NCBI GenBank assembly: GCA_934317205.1
Contig: CAKREL010000040.1
Coordinates: 1 to 20,521 of the forward strand
Direction: 5' to 3'
DNA from: an uncultured Eubacterium sp.
GTDB lineage: Bacteria; Bacillota; Clostridia; Lachnospirales; Lachnospiraceae
DNA length: 20,521 nt
This document shows positions 7,344 to 14,966 of the stretch, piece after piece (positions within the stretch are counted from its first letter, which is position 1; each line of letters begins with the position of its first letter). The notes beneath the pieces are model-generated. The model saw only the letters and a program-made list of their open reading frames with translations. It ran no database searches and was not told the DNA's origin. A program made the position numbers and the translations under genes.

Positions 7344-8654
7344 TTAACATTCACATTTCCAGAAAAATGCACTGTACGGCGGAAGTTCGCTGCCACCACC
7401 AAAATCATGCATATTACCTGTGATCAGGTCAACTGCGGTGCCACAGCCGGCATCGAAATGAGCGGTGTAAGGTTCACTGTCAGCATTAATTGCAACCAGT
7501 ACACGTTCGGAATCTGTTTTTCGCTCAAAAATGCACTGGCGGTTTGTCAGTACGACAGAACGGAAATCACCGTAATTTAGCGCATTGCTTGCTTTTTTTG
7601 CAACAGCAAGTTTAGAAATCCATGTGGTCAGATCATTTTCTATCGGTGCATCGAAGCAGGCGCGTAATGCTGGATCACCTTCGCTTTTATTTGCTTTTGC
7701 ACCCCATTCACTTCCGTAGTAGACGCATGGGATACCCGGCATACCAAAGCAGAGGGCATAAATCAGCGGCAGATGATGTTCATTGGTCAGATTGCTGGCA
7801 ATACGGCTGACATCGTGATTGTCTACAAAGCAGAGCAGATGTTTGCCACGGTAAAGAGTCCAGTTTTCCGGACCGAACTGACGCAGGAGAGAGTGTACGA
7901 TCTCAAACATATTCATGGAGTTGAAGCTGGAGAATAGTCCTTTGTAACATTCGTAGTTTGTGGCAGAATGCAGCATGGAATCGTTCATCAGGCGGTTGTA
8001 GTCGCCGTGGAGCATTTCTCCTACCAGGAAGAAATCTGGTTTCAGACTGTCACAGAAAGCTCGGAGCTCGCGGACAAAATTTTCATCCAGACAGTAAGCT
8101 ACATCCAGACGCAGACCGTCGATATCAAATTCCTCCACCCAGTGTCGGATGCTGTCAAAAATATGCTGCTTGACATCCGGATGGCAGAGGTTCAATTTTA
8201 CCAGGTCATAATTGCCTTCCCAACCCTCATACCAGAGTCCGTCATTGTAGTTGGAATTGCCGTCAAAACTGATATGGAACCAGTCTTTGTACGGAGAATC
8301 CCAACGTTTTTCCAACACATCCTGAAATGCCCAGAAGCCGCGGCCAACGTGGTTAAATACACCGTCTAATACGACTTTAATGCCTTCTTTATGTAATGCC
8401 TTGCAGACAGCAGCGAAGTCGTCATTTGTGCCGAGACGCACATCAATTTTTTGAAAATCTCTGGTATTGTATCCGTGGGTATCGGATTCAAATACCGGTG
8501 AAAAATAGATAGCATTCGCACCGAGATTTTTGATGTGCGGAATCCAGTCGATGACCTTTTGGATGCGTGGTGTCAGCACACCGTCGTTTTCAAAAGGTGC
8601 TCCGCAGAATCCTAATGGATAAATTTGATAAAATACACTTTCATAAGCCCACAT
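7344..8654 (-). CDS. GH13 alpha-amylase family glycosidase, intracellular
   Basis: This 436-residue protein has all four GH13 barrel motifs: DGVFNH at 97-102, GLRLDVAYC with nucleophile D184, VGEML with acid/base E213, and FVDNHD with transition-state D281. A short beta-sandwich domain closes the C-terminus. There is no signal peptide (start MWAYESVFYQIYP), so it acts in the cytosol on imported or stored alpha-glucans. The compact size and the start lacking an N-domain suggest a maltodextrin-hydrolysing amylase of the neopullulanase/cyclomaltodextrinase neighbourhood, but exact specificity is uncertain. GAGGG precedes the ATG. It follows mscL leftward with a terminator between them, so it is likely its own unit. 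Confidence 0.92.
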   Translation of the reverse strand: MWAYESVFYQIYPLGFCGAPFENDGVLTPRIQKVIDWIPHIKNLGANAIYFSPVFESDTHGYNTRDFQKIDVRLGTNDDFAAVCKALHKEGIKVVLDGVFNHVGRGFWAFQDVLEKRWDSPYKDWFHISFDGNSNYNDGLWYEGWEGNYDLVKLNLCHPDVKQHIFDSIRHWVEEFDIDGLRLDVAYCLDENFVRELRAFCDSLKPDFFLVGEMLHGDYNRLMNDSMLHSATNYECYKGLFSSFNSMNMFEIVHSLLRQFGPENWTLYRGKHLLCFVDNHDVSRIASNLTNEHHLPLIYALCFGMPGIPCVYYGSEWGAKANKSEGDPALRACFDAPIENDLTTWISKLAVAKKASNALNYGDFRSVVLTNRQCIFERKTDSERVLVAINADSEPYTAHFDAGCGTAVDLITGNMHDFGGGSELPPYSAFFWKCEC

Positions 8655-8710
8655 AATTCAAGCCCTCATTTCTTAATACTCATTTCTACTACTTAATTGT
8701 AAAATCTGTA

Positions 8711-8764
8711 TAAAAAGTCTGCATCTGTACAGAACCATTTTGTCGGACAGATACAGGATTTTTA
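8711..8764 (-). terminator. Intrinsic terminator after mscL
   Basis: Reading leftward, CTGTATCTGT (8756-8747) pairs with ACAGATGCAG (8728-8719) with one G-T pair, followed by ACTTTTTA. It lies 18 bases after the mscL stop. A T-run on the other side would allow weak rightward activity too. Confidence 0.8.
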
Positions 8765-8773
8765 TAACAATAC

Positions 8774-9244
8774 TTAGGATAATTCTTTTGCGTCCACATC
8801 AATCAGAGATGATGTACAGTTCGGACAGCGTGTTGCCTCAATGTTGATCTCAGACATACAGTATGGGCACTTCTTTGTGGTCGGTTCTGCAGGAGCCTCC
8901 GGAGCTGGTTTGCGCAGTTTGTTCAAAAATTTTACAATGCAGAAGACAACCAGTGCCATAATGATAAAGTTAATCAAGTTGGAAATAAAGGATCCATATT
9001 TGAATACCGCAGCACCTGCTTTTTCAGCAGTATCCAACGTTTCATAATGGGAACCGTCCAGAGTGACAAACAGATTGGAAAAATCAATTTTTCCTGTAAA
9101 AATTCCGAGAATTGGATTGATGATGTCATTTACCAGTGAATTTACGATGCCGGTAAATGCGCTGCCGATGATCATACCAATGGCAAGATCCATCATGTTT
9201 CCCTTCAGGGCAAACTCTTTGAATTCTTGAATGAATTTTTTCAT
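8774..9244 (-). CDS. mscL: Large-conductance mechanosensitive channel MscL with C-terminal zinc ribbon
   Basis: MscL forms a stretch-gated membrane pore that releases solutes on hypo-osmotic shock. The N-terminal amphipathic helix [13 protein letters not shown] leads into membrane segment 1 (about 18-45, with the conserved VVNDIINP-like SLVNDIINP). A periplasmic loop follows, then membrane segment 2 (about 85-107). After a Pro/Ala-rich linker (112-121), residues 126-143 form a zinc-ribbon pattern CPYC...CPNC (C126, C129, C140, C143) in place of the usual short cytoplasmic helix. The 156-residue length is slightly over the family norm because of this tail. AGGAGG lies 9 bases before the start. 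The leader contains a hairpin region. Confidence 0.95.
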   Translation of the reverse strand: MKKFIQEFKEFALKGNMMDLAIGMIIGSAFTGIVNSLVNDIINPILGIFTGKIDFSNLFVTLDGSHYETLDTAEKAGAAVFKYGSFISNLINFIIMALVVFCIVKFLNKLRKPAPEAPAEPTTKKCPYCMSEINIEATRCPNCTSSLIDVDAKELS

Positions 9245-9321
9245 ATCTTACTATCCTCCTTATGTAAGGCGATGGGTAAAAAATCATTATGATGAATTTT
9301 TACAATCAACATTCGCCGCTC

Positions 9322-9344
9322 GTCAATCATGCAAGCATGTTGAC
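9322..9344 (-). repeat. Inverted repeat in the mscL leader
   Basis: GTCAA at 9322-9326 pairs with TTGAC at 9340-9344, and CATG pairs with CATG inside, with one unpaired base. The structure lies in the predicted 5' untranslated region of mscL. An alternative stem pairs TCAACAT with ATGTTGA further along. On the minus strand the region runs ATGAGC...GCGAATG, similar in plan to the 48-base repeat. Confidence 0.5.
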
Positions 9345-9356
9345 TCACTTACGCTC

Positions 9357-9365
9357 ATTATATCA
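9357..9365 (-). promoter_or_regulatory. mscL: Extended -10 promoter element for mscL
   Basis: On the minus strand the sequence is TGATATAAT, a consensus -10 with the TG extension. No good -35 lies at 17 bases; TTGTAC is at 21. The predicted start gives a leader of about 105 bases. Confidence 0.45.
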
Positions 9366-9487
9366 CATAAGTTAGGCTTTTGTGTACAATAGAAGCGTGA
9401 ATAATTGTTATTTTCTGGGCAAAAAGTGGAAATTGTGAGTGTGTAACTGGTAAGACCAGATTAGTGATGACAAATAAAAAATGGTGT

Positions 9488-9537
9488 GTTACACTTGATA
9501 GCAGAAAATGTTACATGATATATGATTTAGTTATAAC
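9488..9537 (+). promoter_or_regulatory. AEC transporter promoter region with GTTAC repeats
   Basis: TTGATA (9495-9500), an 18-base spacer and TATATG (9519-9524, preceded by TGA) form a promoter candidate. It is interleaved with GTTACAC (9488), GTTACAT (9510) and the palindrome GTTATAAC (9530), spaced 20-22 bases. An inverted copy, GTGTAAC, is at 9441-9447. This looks like an operator cluster, but no regulator can be named. Confidence 0.4.
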
Positions 9538-9589
9538 ACATATGAAATTTGGCAGCAGATAAATGCTGCAGAAAATGGGAGATAAAACG

Positions 9590-10522
9590 ATGACAATTGT
9601 AACTACAATGCTTAAACTATTATTTGCAATGCTGATAGGTTTTTATTTGTTTAAAAAGAATATTTTGACAAAGGAAGTAAATGCCAAACTTTCTGCTATG
9701 ATCGTGCAGATTACCTGTCCGTGCATTATTTTAAACAGTCTTTCTACAGTGTCACACGATGATACCAGTATGGTATTGAAACTGTTTTTGGCAGGAGTAG
9801 TCATGTATATGATTTTTCCAGTGATAGCCTGGATCATTACAAAACTGATGCGTGTACCAGCGCATCTGCGTGGAACATATATGTGTATGCTTATTTTTTC
9901 AAATAATTCTTTCATGGGTTACCCGGTAGTGCAGGCTTTGTATGGGGACAGTGCTATATTTTACATCACAATCTTTAACATGCCATTCAGTATTTTGTTC
10001 TTCTCAATGGGATTGCATCTGATGAAAAAAGATGCGGCGATTGAATCTGGAAATACTATCAGTGAAAAAATGAATTTTCGCAGTTTTATCAACAATGGAA
10101 TTATTGCTTCGGTTGCATCGCTGGTTATTTATTTTGCAAATATTCCGATGCCGGACATTTTTTATGCCTGCGTCGGATTTGTTGGAAATATTACGACACC
10201 GCTGTCTATGATCATTATTGGAGCGTCCATGGCGGCAGCATCTCTAAGTGACATTAAAAAAGAAAAAGCGATCTGTCCGATGCTTCCGATTCGCCTGGTT
10301 GTGATGCCGGTAATCGTGTGGCTGTTCATGCATCTGGTAACGAAAGATATGACGCTGATCAATATCTGTACGATTGGTGCAGGTATGCCGGTTGCTTCTC
10401 TGGTTGCCATGGGTGCGGCACCGTATCCGAGACAGAGCCAGTCTGCTTCTATCGGCGTGGCGATTTCTACGATTGTGTCACTTTTGACGATACCGATCAT
10501 GGCAGTGTTGTTAGAATTATAG
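9590..10522 (+). CDS. AEC family transporter (auxin efflux carrier / malate permease type)
   Basis: This is a hydrophobic protein of about 310 residues with around ten membrane segments in two five-helix halves, typical of the AEC family. Members carry malate, other organic acids or unknown small anions; the substrate here is unknown. Family-like features include CPCIILNSLS in the first half, NNSFMGYPV in the middle and GAGMPVASL near the C-terminus. I chose ATG 9590 because GGGAG ends nine bases upstream. An in-frame ATG at 9563 would add nine polar residues and lies inside a hairpin. It is followed 92 bases later by an aldo-keto reductase gene, possibly in the same transcript. Confidence 0.88.
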   Translation: MTIVTTMLKLLFAMLIGFYLFKKNILTKEVNAKLSAMIVQITCPCIILNSLSTVSHDDTSMVLKLFLAGVVMYMIFPVIAWIITKLMRVPAHLRGTYMCMLIFSNNSFMGYPVVQALYGDSAIFYITIFNMPFSILFFSMGLHLMKKDAAIESGNTISEKMNFRSFINNGIIASVASLVIYFANIPMPDIFYACVGFVGNITTPLSMIIIGASMAAASLSDIKKEKAICPMLPIRLVVMPVIVWLFMHLVTKDMTLINICTIGAGMPVASLVAMGAAPYPRQSQSASIGVAISTIVSLLTIPIMAVLLEL

Positions 10523-10527
10523 CAACA

Positions 10528-10555
10528 AAAAGATTTATGAGTAGAAAAATCTTTT
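10528..10555 (+). terminator. Weak A/T-rich hairpin after the AEC transporter
   Basis: AAAAGATTT (10528-10536) pairs with AAATCTTTT (10547-10555) around a ten-base loop, six bases after the stop. The stem is A/T-rich, so termination would be partial at best. Confidence 0.35.
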
Positions 10556-10614
10556 CTCCGGTGGTACTATAACTTTTATAGAGAATACATAGCTATCATG
10601 AGGAGGAACATATC

Positions 10615-11607
10615 ATGTATCAGGCAAAAGAAACGAGATATGACAAAATGGTATATAACCGTTGCGGAAACAGCGGTTTGAAACTGCCGGAAGTTTCCCT
10701 TGGATTCTGGCACAATTTTGGAGATACTGGATTATATGAAAATATGCGCCAGATGGTTTTTACCGCTTTTGATAATGGTATTACACATTTTGATCTGGCA
10801 AATAATTATGGGCCGGAGTATGGCAGTGCAGAGATAAATGTCGGAAAATTGCTGAAGGAGAATTTCAGACCATATCGTGATGAACTGATTATTAGTACAA
10901 AAGCTGGTTATGATATGTGGAAAGGTCCATATGGTGACTGGGGAAGCCGCAAATATCTGCTGGCAAGTCTTGATCAGAGTCTGGAGAGATTGGGGCTGGA
11001 TTATGTTGATATTTTTTATCATCATCGGATGGACCCTGATACTCCGTTAGAGGAGACTATGGGAGCATTAGATCAGGCAGTAAAAAGTGGAAAAGCGTTG
11101 TATGCCGGTATATCCAATTATGACGGTGAGACAATGAAACGTGCAGCTTCCATTATGAGAGAGCTGCATTGCCCGTTTGTCATTAATCAGAACCGTTATT
11201 CTATTTTTGACCGTACAATTGAGCAGAACGGATTAAAACAGGCAGCACAGGAAGAAGGCAAAGGAATCATTGCATTCAGTCCATTGGCACAGGGCATGCT
11301 GACCGATCGTTATCTGAACGGTATTCCTGCAGACAGCCGTGTAAATACAGATGGCCGATTCCTGAAAAAAGAGCAGTTTACGGACAGTAAGATCCATCAG
11401 ATTCAGGCGTTGAATGAGATTGCAAAACAGCGTGGCGAGAGTCTGGCACAGATGGCATTGAAATGGGTATTGAAGGACGATGTGGTGACCAGTGTGCTGA
11501 TCGGGGCATCCAAGCCACAGCAGATTCTGGACAATATCAAAGTTATTGAAAGTGCAGGATTCACGGATGAAGAGATCAGAATGATTGATGAAATATCCGG
11601 AAATTAG
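10615..11607 (+). CDS. yghZ: Aldo-keto reductase, YghZ / L-glyceraldehyde 3-phosphate reductase type
   Basis: This NADPH-dependent cytosolic reductase belongs to the AKR14 / potassium-channel beta-like group, whose E. coli member YghZ reduces L-glyceraldehyde 3-phosphate and methylglyoxal. The 330-residue barrel keeps the catalytic tetrad: D60 and Y65 in FDLANNYGPEYGSAE, K96 in ISTKAGYDMW, and histidine in FYHHR (136-137). WHNFGD near residue 32 and GSRKYLLASLDQSL at 110-123 closely resemble YghZ. GAGGAGG lies 9 bases before ATG. An inverted repeat CTATAA-CTT-TTATAG at 10567-10581 may be an operator. A clear terminator follows. The likely job is detoxification of reactive aldehydes. Confidence 0.93.
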   Translation: MYQAKETRYDKMVYNRCGNSGLKLPEVSLGFWHNFGDTGLYENMRQMVFTAFDNGITHFDLANNYGPEYGSAEINVGKLLKENFRPYRDELIISTKAGYDMWKGPYGDWGSRKYLLASLDQSLERLGLDYVDIFYHHRMDPDTPLEETMGALDQAVKSGKALYAGISNYDGETMKRAASIMRELHCPFVINQNRYSIFDRTIEQNGLKQAAQEEGKGIIAFSPLAQGMLTDRYLNGIPADSRVNTDGRFLKKEQFTDSKIHQIQALNEIAKQRGESLAQMALKWVLKDDVVTSVLIGASKPQQILDNIKVIESAGFTDEEIRMIDEISGN

Positions 11608-11612
11608 TAAGG

Positions 11613-11643
11613 GGAGCAGGTGGAGACATCTGCTTTTCTTATT
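11613..11643 (+). terminator. Intrinsic terminator after the aldo-keto reductase
   Basis: AGCAGGTG (11615-11622), loop GAGA, and CATCTGCT (11627-11634) form an eight-pair stem with one G-T pair, followed by TTTCTTATT. Copy 2 of the 48-base repeat begins on the next base. Confidence 0.75.
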
Positions 11644-11691
11644 CTGCGTTCATGAGCAAGTAGCGAAAGCGGATTGCGAATGTCCGCTTTA
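11644..11691 (+). repeat. Dispersed 48-base hairpin repeat, copy 2
   Basis: The block is identical to 6663-6710 except C to T at 11674. That change lies in the hairpin stem and turns a G-C pair into a G-T pair, so RNA folding is retained. It sits between the reductase terminator and the ribosome site of the hydrolase, probably within the hydrolase leader. Confidence 0.85.
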
Positions 11692-11722
11692 CAAATAACG
11701 ACAGGAGTAAAAGAAAAATAAG

Positions 11723-12709
11723 ATGTGGATCGTAGGATGTATCATTGTAGTAGTAATCTTTCTGGGCTGGTTTGGAATTGGATATGTGGGATTTAAGACT
11801 GCCATTTGCCGCGGACATGAATTGAATATCAATGATCGTGAGACATTGAAAGGAACCGCCTGGGATCAGTATTATGATGAGATTCAGGAAGGCATTGCCT
11901 GGATCAGCCGGCAGGAGGCAGAAGATGTTTATATTCAGTCTGAAGATGGTTTGAAGTTGCATGGACGTCTGATAGATCAGCCGGGAGCAAAAGGAACTGT
12001 GCTGATGTTTCATGGATACCGTACTCATCCGGAGGTGGATTTTTCTGCATCTTCTCATGTGTATTACGAATGTGGAAACCGTATCGTACATATTGATCAG
12101 AGAGCAGCCGGCGAGAGTGAGGGAAAATATATTGGATTTGGCATATTAGAAAGCAGAGATTGTTGTTTATGGGCGCAGTACATAGCGAAGCGTTTCGGTA
12201 CAGATCAGAAAATTATTCTGGCAGGATTGTCTATGGGAGCGTCAACTGTGCTGATGGCCAGTGCGCATCATGACAACAAAATGGTTCAGATCAGTAGTTC
12301 TCCGGAGAAATCAATGGAAGTCTGCATGACACTCCCGGAAAATGTGACTGGAATTGTAGCAGATAGTGCATTTTCCTCACCATATGATATTATAAAAAAG
12401 AGGATTCAAACAACTTACCATTGCAAAGGAACACTTCTGACGGTGGCAATTGGAATCTGGAGTTGTATTTTGTCACATTATTCATTGAAAGAATTATCGG
12501 TGCCGGAAGTAATGAAAACGAATACCATTCCGGTATTGTTGGTGCATGGAACAGCGGACAGTAATGTGCCGGTGGAAATGACGATCAAGGCAGCAAAAAA
12601 CTGTCGGGCACCGAAAAAACTGTTGCTGGTGGATGGTGCAGAACATGGTACCGGATATCTGGTCGATAATGCGGCCTATACACAGGCGTTACGGGAATTT
12701 TGTTCATAA
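11723..12709 (+). CDS. Membrane-anchored alpha/beta hydrolase
   Basis: This is a 328-residue serine hydrolase with one N-terminal membrane segment (about 2-23). The catalytic domain is probably outside, by analogy with YqkD/FrsA-like esterases of Firmicutes. The nucleophile elbow is GLSMGAS with S170, the acid is D279 in HGTADSNVP, and the base is H308 in GAEHGTG. MFHGYRTHPE at 95-104 provides the oxyanion-hole HG. Residues 181-207 form an insert before the cap region. The natural substrate is unknown; acyl esters or peptides are possible. AGGAG lies 15 bases before the ATG, rather far. A long hairpin at 12861-12928 may end the transcript. Confidence 0.88.
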   Translation: MWIVGCIIVVVIFLGWFGIGYVGFKTAICRGHELNINDRETLKGTAWDQYYDEIQEGIAWISRQEAEDVYIQSEDGLKLHGRLIDQPGAKGTVLMFHGYRTHPEVDFSASSHVYYECGNRIVHIDQRAAGESEGKYIGFGILESRDCCLWAQYIAKRFGTDQKIILAGLSMGASTVLMASAHHDNKMVQISSSPEKSMEVCMTLPENVTGIVADSAFSSPYDIIKKRIQTTYHCKGTLLTVAIGIWSCILSHYSLKELSVPEVMKTNTIPVLLVHGTADSNVPVEMTIKAAKNCRAPKKLLLVDGAEHGTGYLVDNAAYTQALREFCS

Positions 12710-12860
12710 ATTTGATTTATGTTATGAAAATAATATCCGATTGTATTGTGAGATTGCGTGCACAACATAACATATGCAGTGTTGTAACTGTAAATGTGCA
12801 CGTGTTAGGCAGAGCACCGTGAATGACATAAAAAAATTACAAGTATCGTAATATAAATAG

Positions 12861-12928
12861 GGGCTGGCTTCATTTTTTCTCAGCGAGCGATTGTTTAGCC
12901 GCGGAGAAAAATGAAGCCAGTCCTTTTT
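12861..12928 (-). terminator. Long hairpin terminator between proC and the hydrolase gene (element A)
   Basis: Arms 12861-12881 and 12904-12923 pair over about 20 bases with one bulged T. The apical part contains GATTGTTTA closed by short GC pairs. TTTTT follows at 12924-12928 on the plus strand, and CTATTTATAT follows on the minus strand. It begins 39 bases after the proC stop and serves the convergent hydrolase too. Its loop and tail match the element at 18431-18500. Confidence 0.8.
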
Positions 12929-12961
12929 CATAAACCTTAATTTTTAACCACAAAACAAGAC

Positions 12962-13771
12962 TTAAGAATTCATATCCCGTGATTTCTGTACACAGGCTCT
13001 CTGTGCCTCGATGACAGCATTGCGGAAGCCGGATTTTTCTAGTGCAGCGACAGCTTCAATCGTTGTGCCGCCCGGGGAACATACCGCATCCTTGAGCTCT
13101 CCCGGATGCTTTCCTGTCTCAAGCACCATCTTGGCGGAACCAAGTACGGCCTGGGCAGCAAATTTATATGCCTGCGCACGCGGCATGCCATCTGCCACAG
13201 CGGCATCTGCCATTGCTTCGATAAACATGTATACATATGCAGGAGAGGATCCACTGACACCTATAACGGTATCTATCATAGACTCACTGACCACCTCAGA
13301 TTCACCAAAACTGTTGAAAATAGCCTGAATTTCAGTCAGGTCTTCATCGGTAACAGCATCGTTGCAGCATATGGCACTCATAGCTGAGCCAACCATAGCA
13401 GGAGTATTTGGCATGACACGCACTAATTTGATGGAATTTTCAAACATTTCTTCTATGCGTTCGATTGGTTGTCCGGCAGCGATGGACACGATGATAGCAT
13501 CATCTTTCACCGCATGGCGGATTTCAGGAATTACTTTGTGAAACATATTTGGTTTTATGGCCAAAAAAAGAATGTCTGCTTTCTGTGCAGCAGCTTTATT
13601 GTCTGTGGTAGCTTCAATGTTTAACGTCTCTTTCAGGCGAATGACAGAAGCCTCATGTGCGGCAGTCGCACAGATGTGGTTGCAGTCTGACAGTCCGGAA
13701 GAGAGCAGACCGCTGATGATGGCAGTCGCCATATTTCCACCACCGATAAAACTGATCATTTTTTTTGTCAT
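12962..13771 (-). CDS. proC: Pyrroline-5-carboxylate reductase
   Basis: ProC reduces 1-pyrroline-5-carboxylate to proline with NAD(P)H, the last step of proline synthesis. The 269-residue protein has the N-terminal Rossmann motif FIGGGNMA at 8-15. MPNTPAMVG lies in the middle, and the C-terminal signature region includes SGSSPAYVY, LETGKHPGEL and CSPGGTTIEAVAALE. Length is normal for the family. AAGGAG lies nine bases before the start. A possible -10 (TATAAT) is at 13806-13811 on the minus strand. The upstream crotonase gene has its own terminator, so proC is probably transcribed alone. Confidence 0.96.
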   Translation of the reverse strand: MTKKMISFIGGGNMATAIISGLLSSGLSDCNHICATAAHEASVIRLKETLNIEATTDNKAAAQKADILFLAIKPNMFHKVIPEIRHAVKDDAIIVSIAAGQPIERIEEMFENSIKLVRVMPNTPAMVGSAMSAICCNDAVTDEDLTEIQAIFNSFGESEVVSESMIDTVIGVSGSSPAYVYMFIEAMADAAVADGMPRAQAYKFAAQAVLGSAKMVLETGKHPGELKDAVCSPGGTTIEAVAALEKSGFRNAVIEAQRACVQKSRDMNS

Positions 13772-13838
13772 GAGTTATAGCTCCTTTCAAAAAATGTAGC
13801 AAAAAATTATATTTTTATAGTATTAACAGCTGCATTTA

Positions 13839-13888
13839 TAAAAACGGGATGCCAGAAATACATATTTGTATTTGATGGCATCCCGTTT
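13839..13888 (-). terminator. Intrinsic terminator after the crotonase gene
   Basis: AAACGGGATGCCA (13842-13854) pairs perfectly with TGGCATCCCGTTT (13876-13888). Inside it, AAATACA (13856-13862) pairs with TGTATTT (13867-13873) around TATT. Leftward, the stem is followed by a T-run (GTTTTTATAAA). It is one of the strongest terminators in the window. Confidence 0.88.
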
Positions 13889-13938
13889 GGATTATTGGAA
13901 AATCATAAGATTTTCTTTAGGCTAAGACGCTGTTCGAT

Positions 13939-14718
13939 TTAGAAATCTGTAAAGTTTTTCTCTTTACGTTTCTCAAGGAAAGCTGTCATTCCTTCTGTCT
14001 TATCGTGTGTAGAGCATGTCATACCGAAGAGGTTTGCTTCGTACTCAACAGCATTCTTGATGTCCATATCGTAACCGTTATTGATTGCAGCTTTTGCGAT
14101 AGAAACAGCATAGCTTGCATTACGTGCGATTTTTCCTGCTAATTTCTTAGCAGTAGCCATCAGCTCTTCCTGAGGAACAACTTTATTTACAAGTCCGATT
14201 CTGTAAGCTTCTGCAGCATCGATATTCTGGCATGCAAAGATCATTTCTTTTGCACGGCCCATACCAACCAGGCGGGCAAGTCTCTGTGTACCACCGAATC
14301 CCGGGATAATTCCAAGACCACATTCTGGCTGTCCGAATAATGCATTTTCAGAAGCAATACGGATATCACAAGCCATGGAAATTTCACATCCACCACCTAA
14401 TGCAAAACCATTTACAGCTGCGATTGTAACCTGACGCATATTCTGTAATTTAAAGAATGGTTCTGAAGCTCTCATACCGAAAGCACGTCCCTCTGCTGCG
14501 GAGAAGTTAACCATCTCAGAGATGTCTGCACCTGCAACAAAAGATTTCTCGCCAGCACCTGTAAGGATAACAACTTTGATATCGTCTCTTCCTTCAATCT
14601 CTGTCAGAACTTCATTTAACTCTGTCAGAGTTTCACTATTCAGTGCATTTAATGCCTTTGGTCTGTTAATGGTAAGTACGGCGATTGGGCCTTCTACTTC
14701 TAAAAGTAAATTATTCAT
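13939..14718 (-). CDS. crt: Enoyl-CoA hydratase/isomerase family; 3-hydroxybutyryl-CoA dehydratase (crotonase)
   Basis: It probably hydrates or dehydrates short-chain enoyl-CoA, such as 3-hydroxybutyryl-CoA to crotonyl-CoA in butyrate metabolism. The 259-residue protein has oxyanion-hole stretches around GADISEM (63-69) and GFALGGG (104-110). The catalytic glutamates are E112 in GGGCE and E132 in QPECGLG, followed by IPGFGGTQRL. These match true hydratases rather than inactive relatives. AGGAGG lies nine bases before the ATG. Unlike the usual thl-crt-bcd-etfBA-hbd cluster, no fatty-acid or butyrate genes are next to it. A strong terminator follows and a -10 precedes it, so it stands alone. 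Confidence 0.9.
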   Translation of the reverse strand: MNNLLLEVEGPIAVLTINRPKALNALNSETLTELNEVLTEIEGRDDIKVVILTGAGEKSFVAGADISEMVNFSAAEGRAFGMRASEPFFKLQNMRQVTIAAVNGFALGGGCEISMACDIRIASENALFGQPECGLGIIPGFGGTQRLARLVGMGRAKEMIFACQNIDAAEAYRIGLVNKVVPQEELMATAKKLAGKIARNASYAVSIAKAAINNGYDMDIKNAVEYEANLFGMTCSTHDKTEGMTAFLEKRKEKNFTDF

Positions 14719-14779
14719 TTTGATTACCTCCTGTTTTGGTAGTTCATGTATTTATGTAATACCATTACTCAACAATTTG

Positions 14780-14785
14780 ATTATA
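14780..14785 (-). promoter_or_regulatory. crt: Consensus -10 element upstream of crt
   Basis: TATAAT on the minus strand lies about 60 bases before the crt start, in an A/T-rich divergent region shared with mutY. The -35 is poor (TTGTTT at about 21 bases). Confidence 0.4.
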
Positions 14786-14883
14786 CACCATATTTGTTAA
14801 AAAGAAAACAATAAAACTAAGATTTGCCAGTAGAAAAAGTATAAAAAATCTGTTAAAGTGCTAAAAGACATAGTACAGGCATG

Positions 14884-14912
14884 TTGGACTTGTACAACTG
14901 TAAACATATAAG
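14884..14912 (+). promoter_or_regulatory. mutY: Promoter upstream of mutY
   Basis: TTGGAC (14884-14889), a 17-base spacer and TATAAG (14907-14912) make a good housekeeping-type promoter, about 45 bases before the ribosome site of mutY. Confidence 0.6.
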
Positions 14913-14966
14913 AAAAAAGAACAGAATACAGAATTACTGTATATAACAGGAGTATGATAGAGATAA

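Larger units (their letters stand above)
9245..9589. other. Intergenic region between divergent mscL and AEC transporter genes
   Basis: This 345-base stretch has no gene. It holds the structured mscL leader (9245-9350), a leftward extended -10, a small hairpin CTGGT-AAG-ACCAG at 9447-9459, and GTTAC-type boxes at 9488-9537 with a rightward promoter candidate. A further hairpin GCAGCA-GATAAA-TGCTGC (9552-9569) lies just before the transporter's ribosome site. Confidence 0.6.

Noticed and set aside
7968..8369. Plus-strand frame of 133 codons opposite the GH13 gene
   Set aside because: It lies wholly antisense to a gene with all catalytic motifs, and has no family signature.
12750..12830. GTGCAC-containing inverted repeat between the hydrolase and proC
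   Set aside because: GTGCAC is self-complementary and the longer arms do not pair well, so it is probably chance in this short A/T-rich interval.
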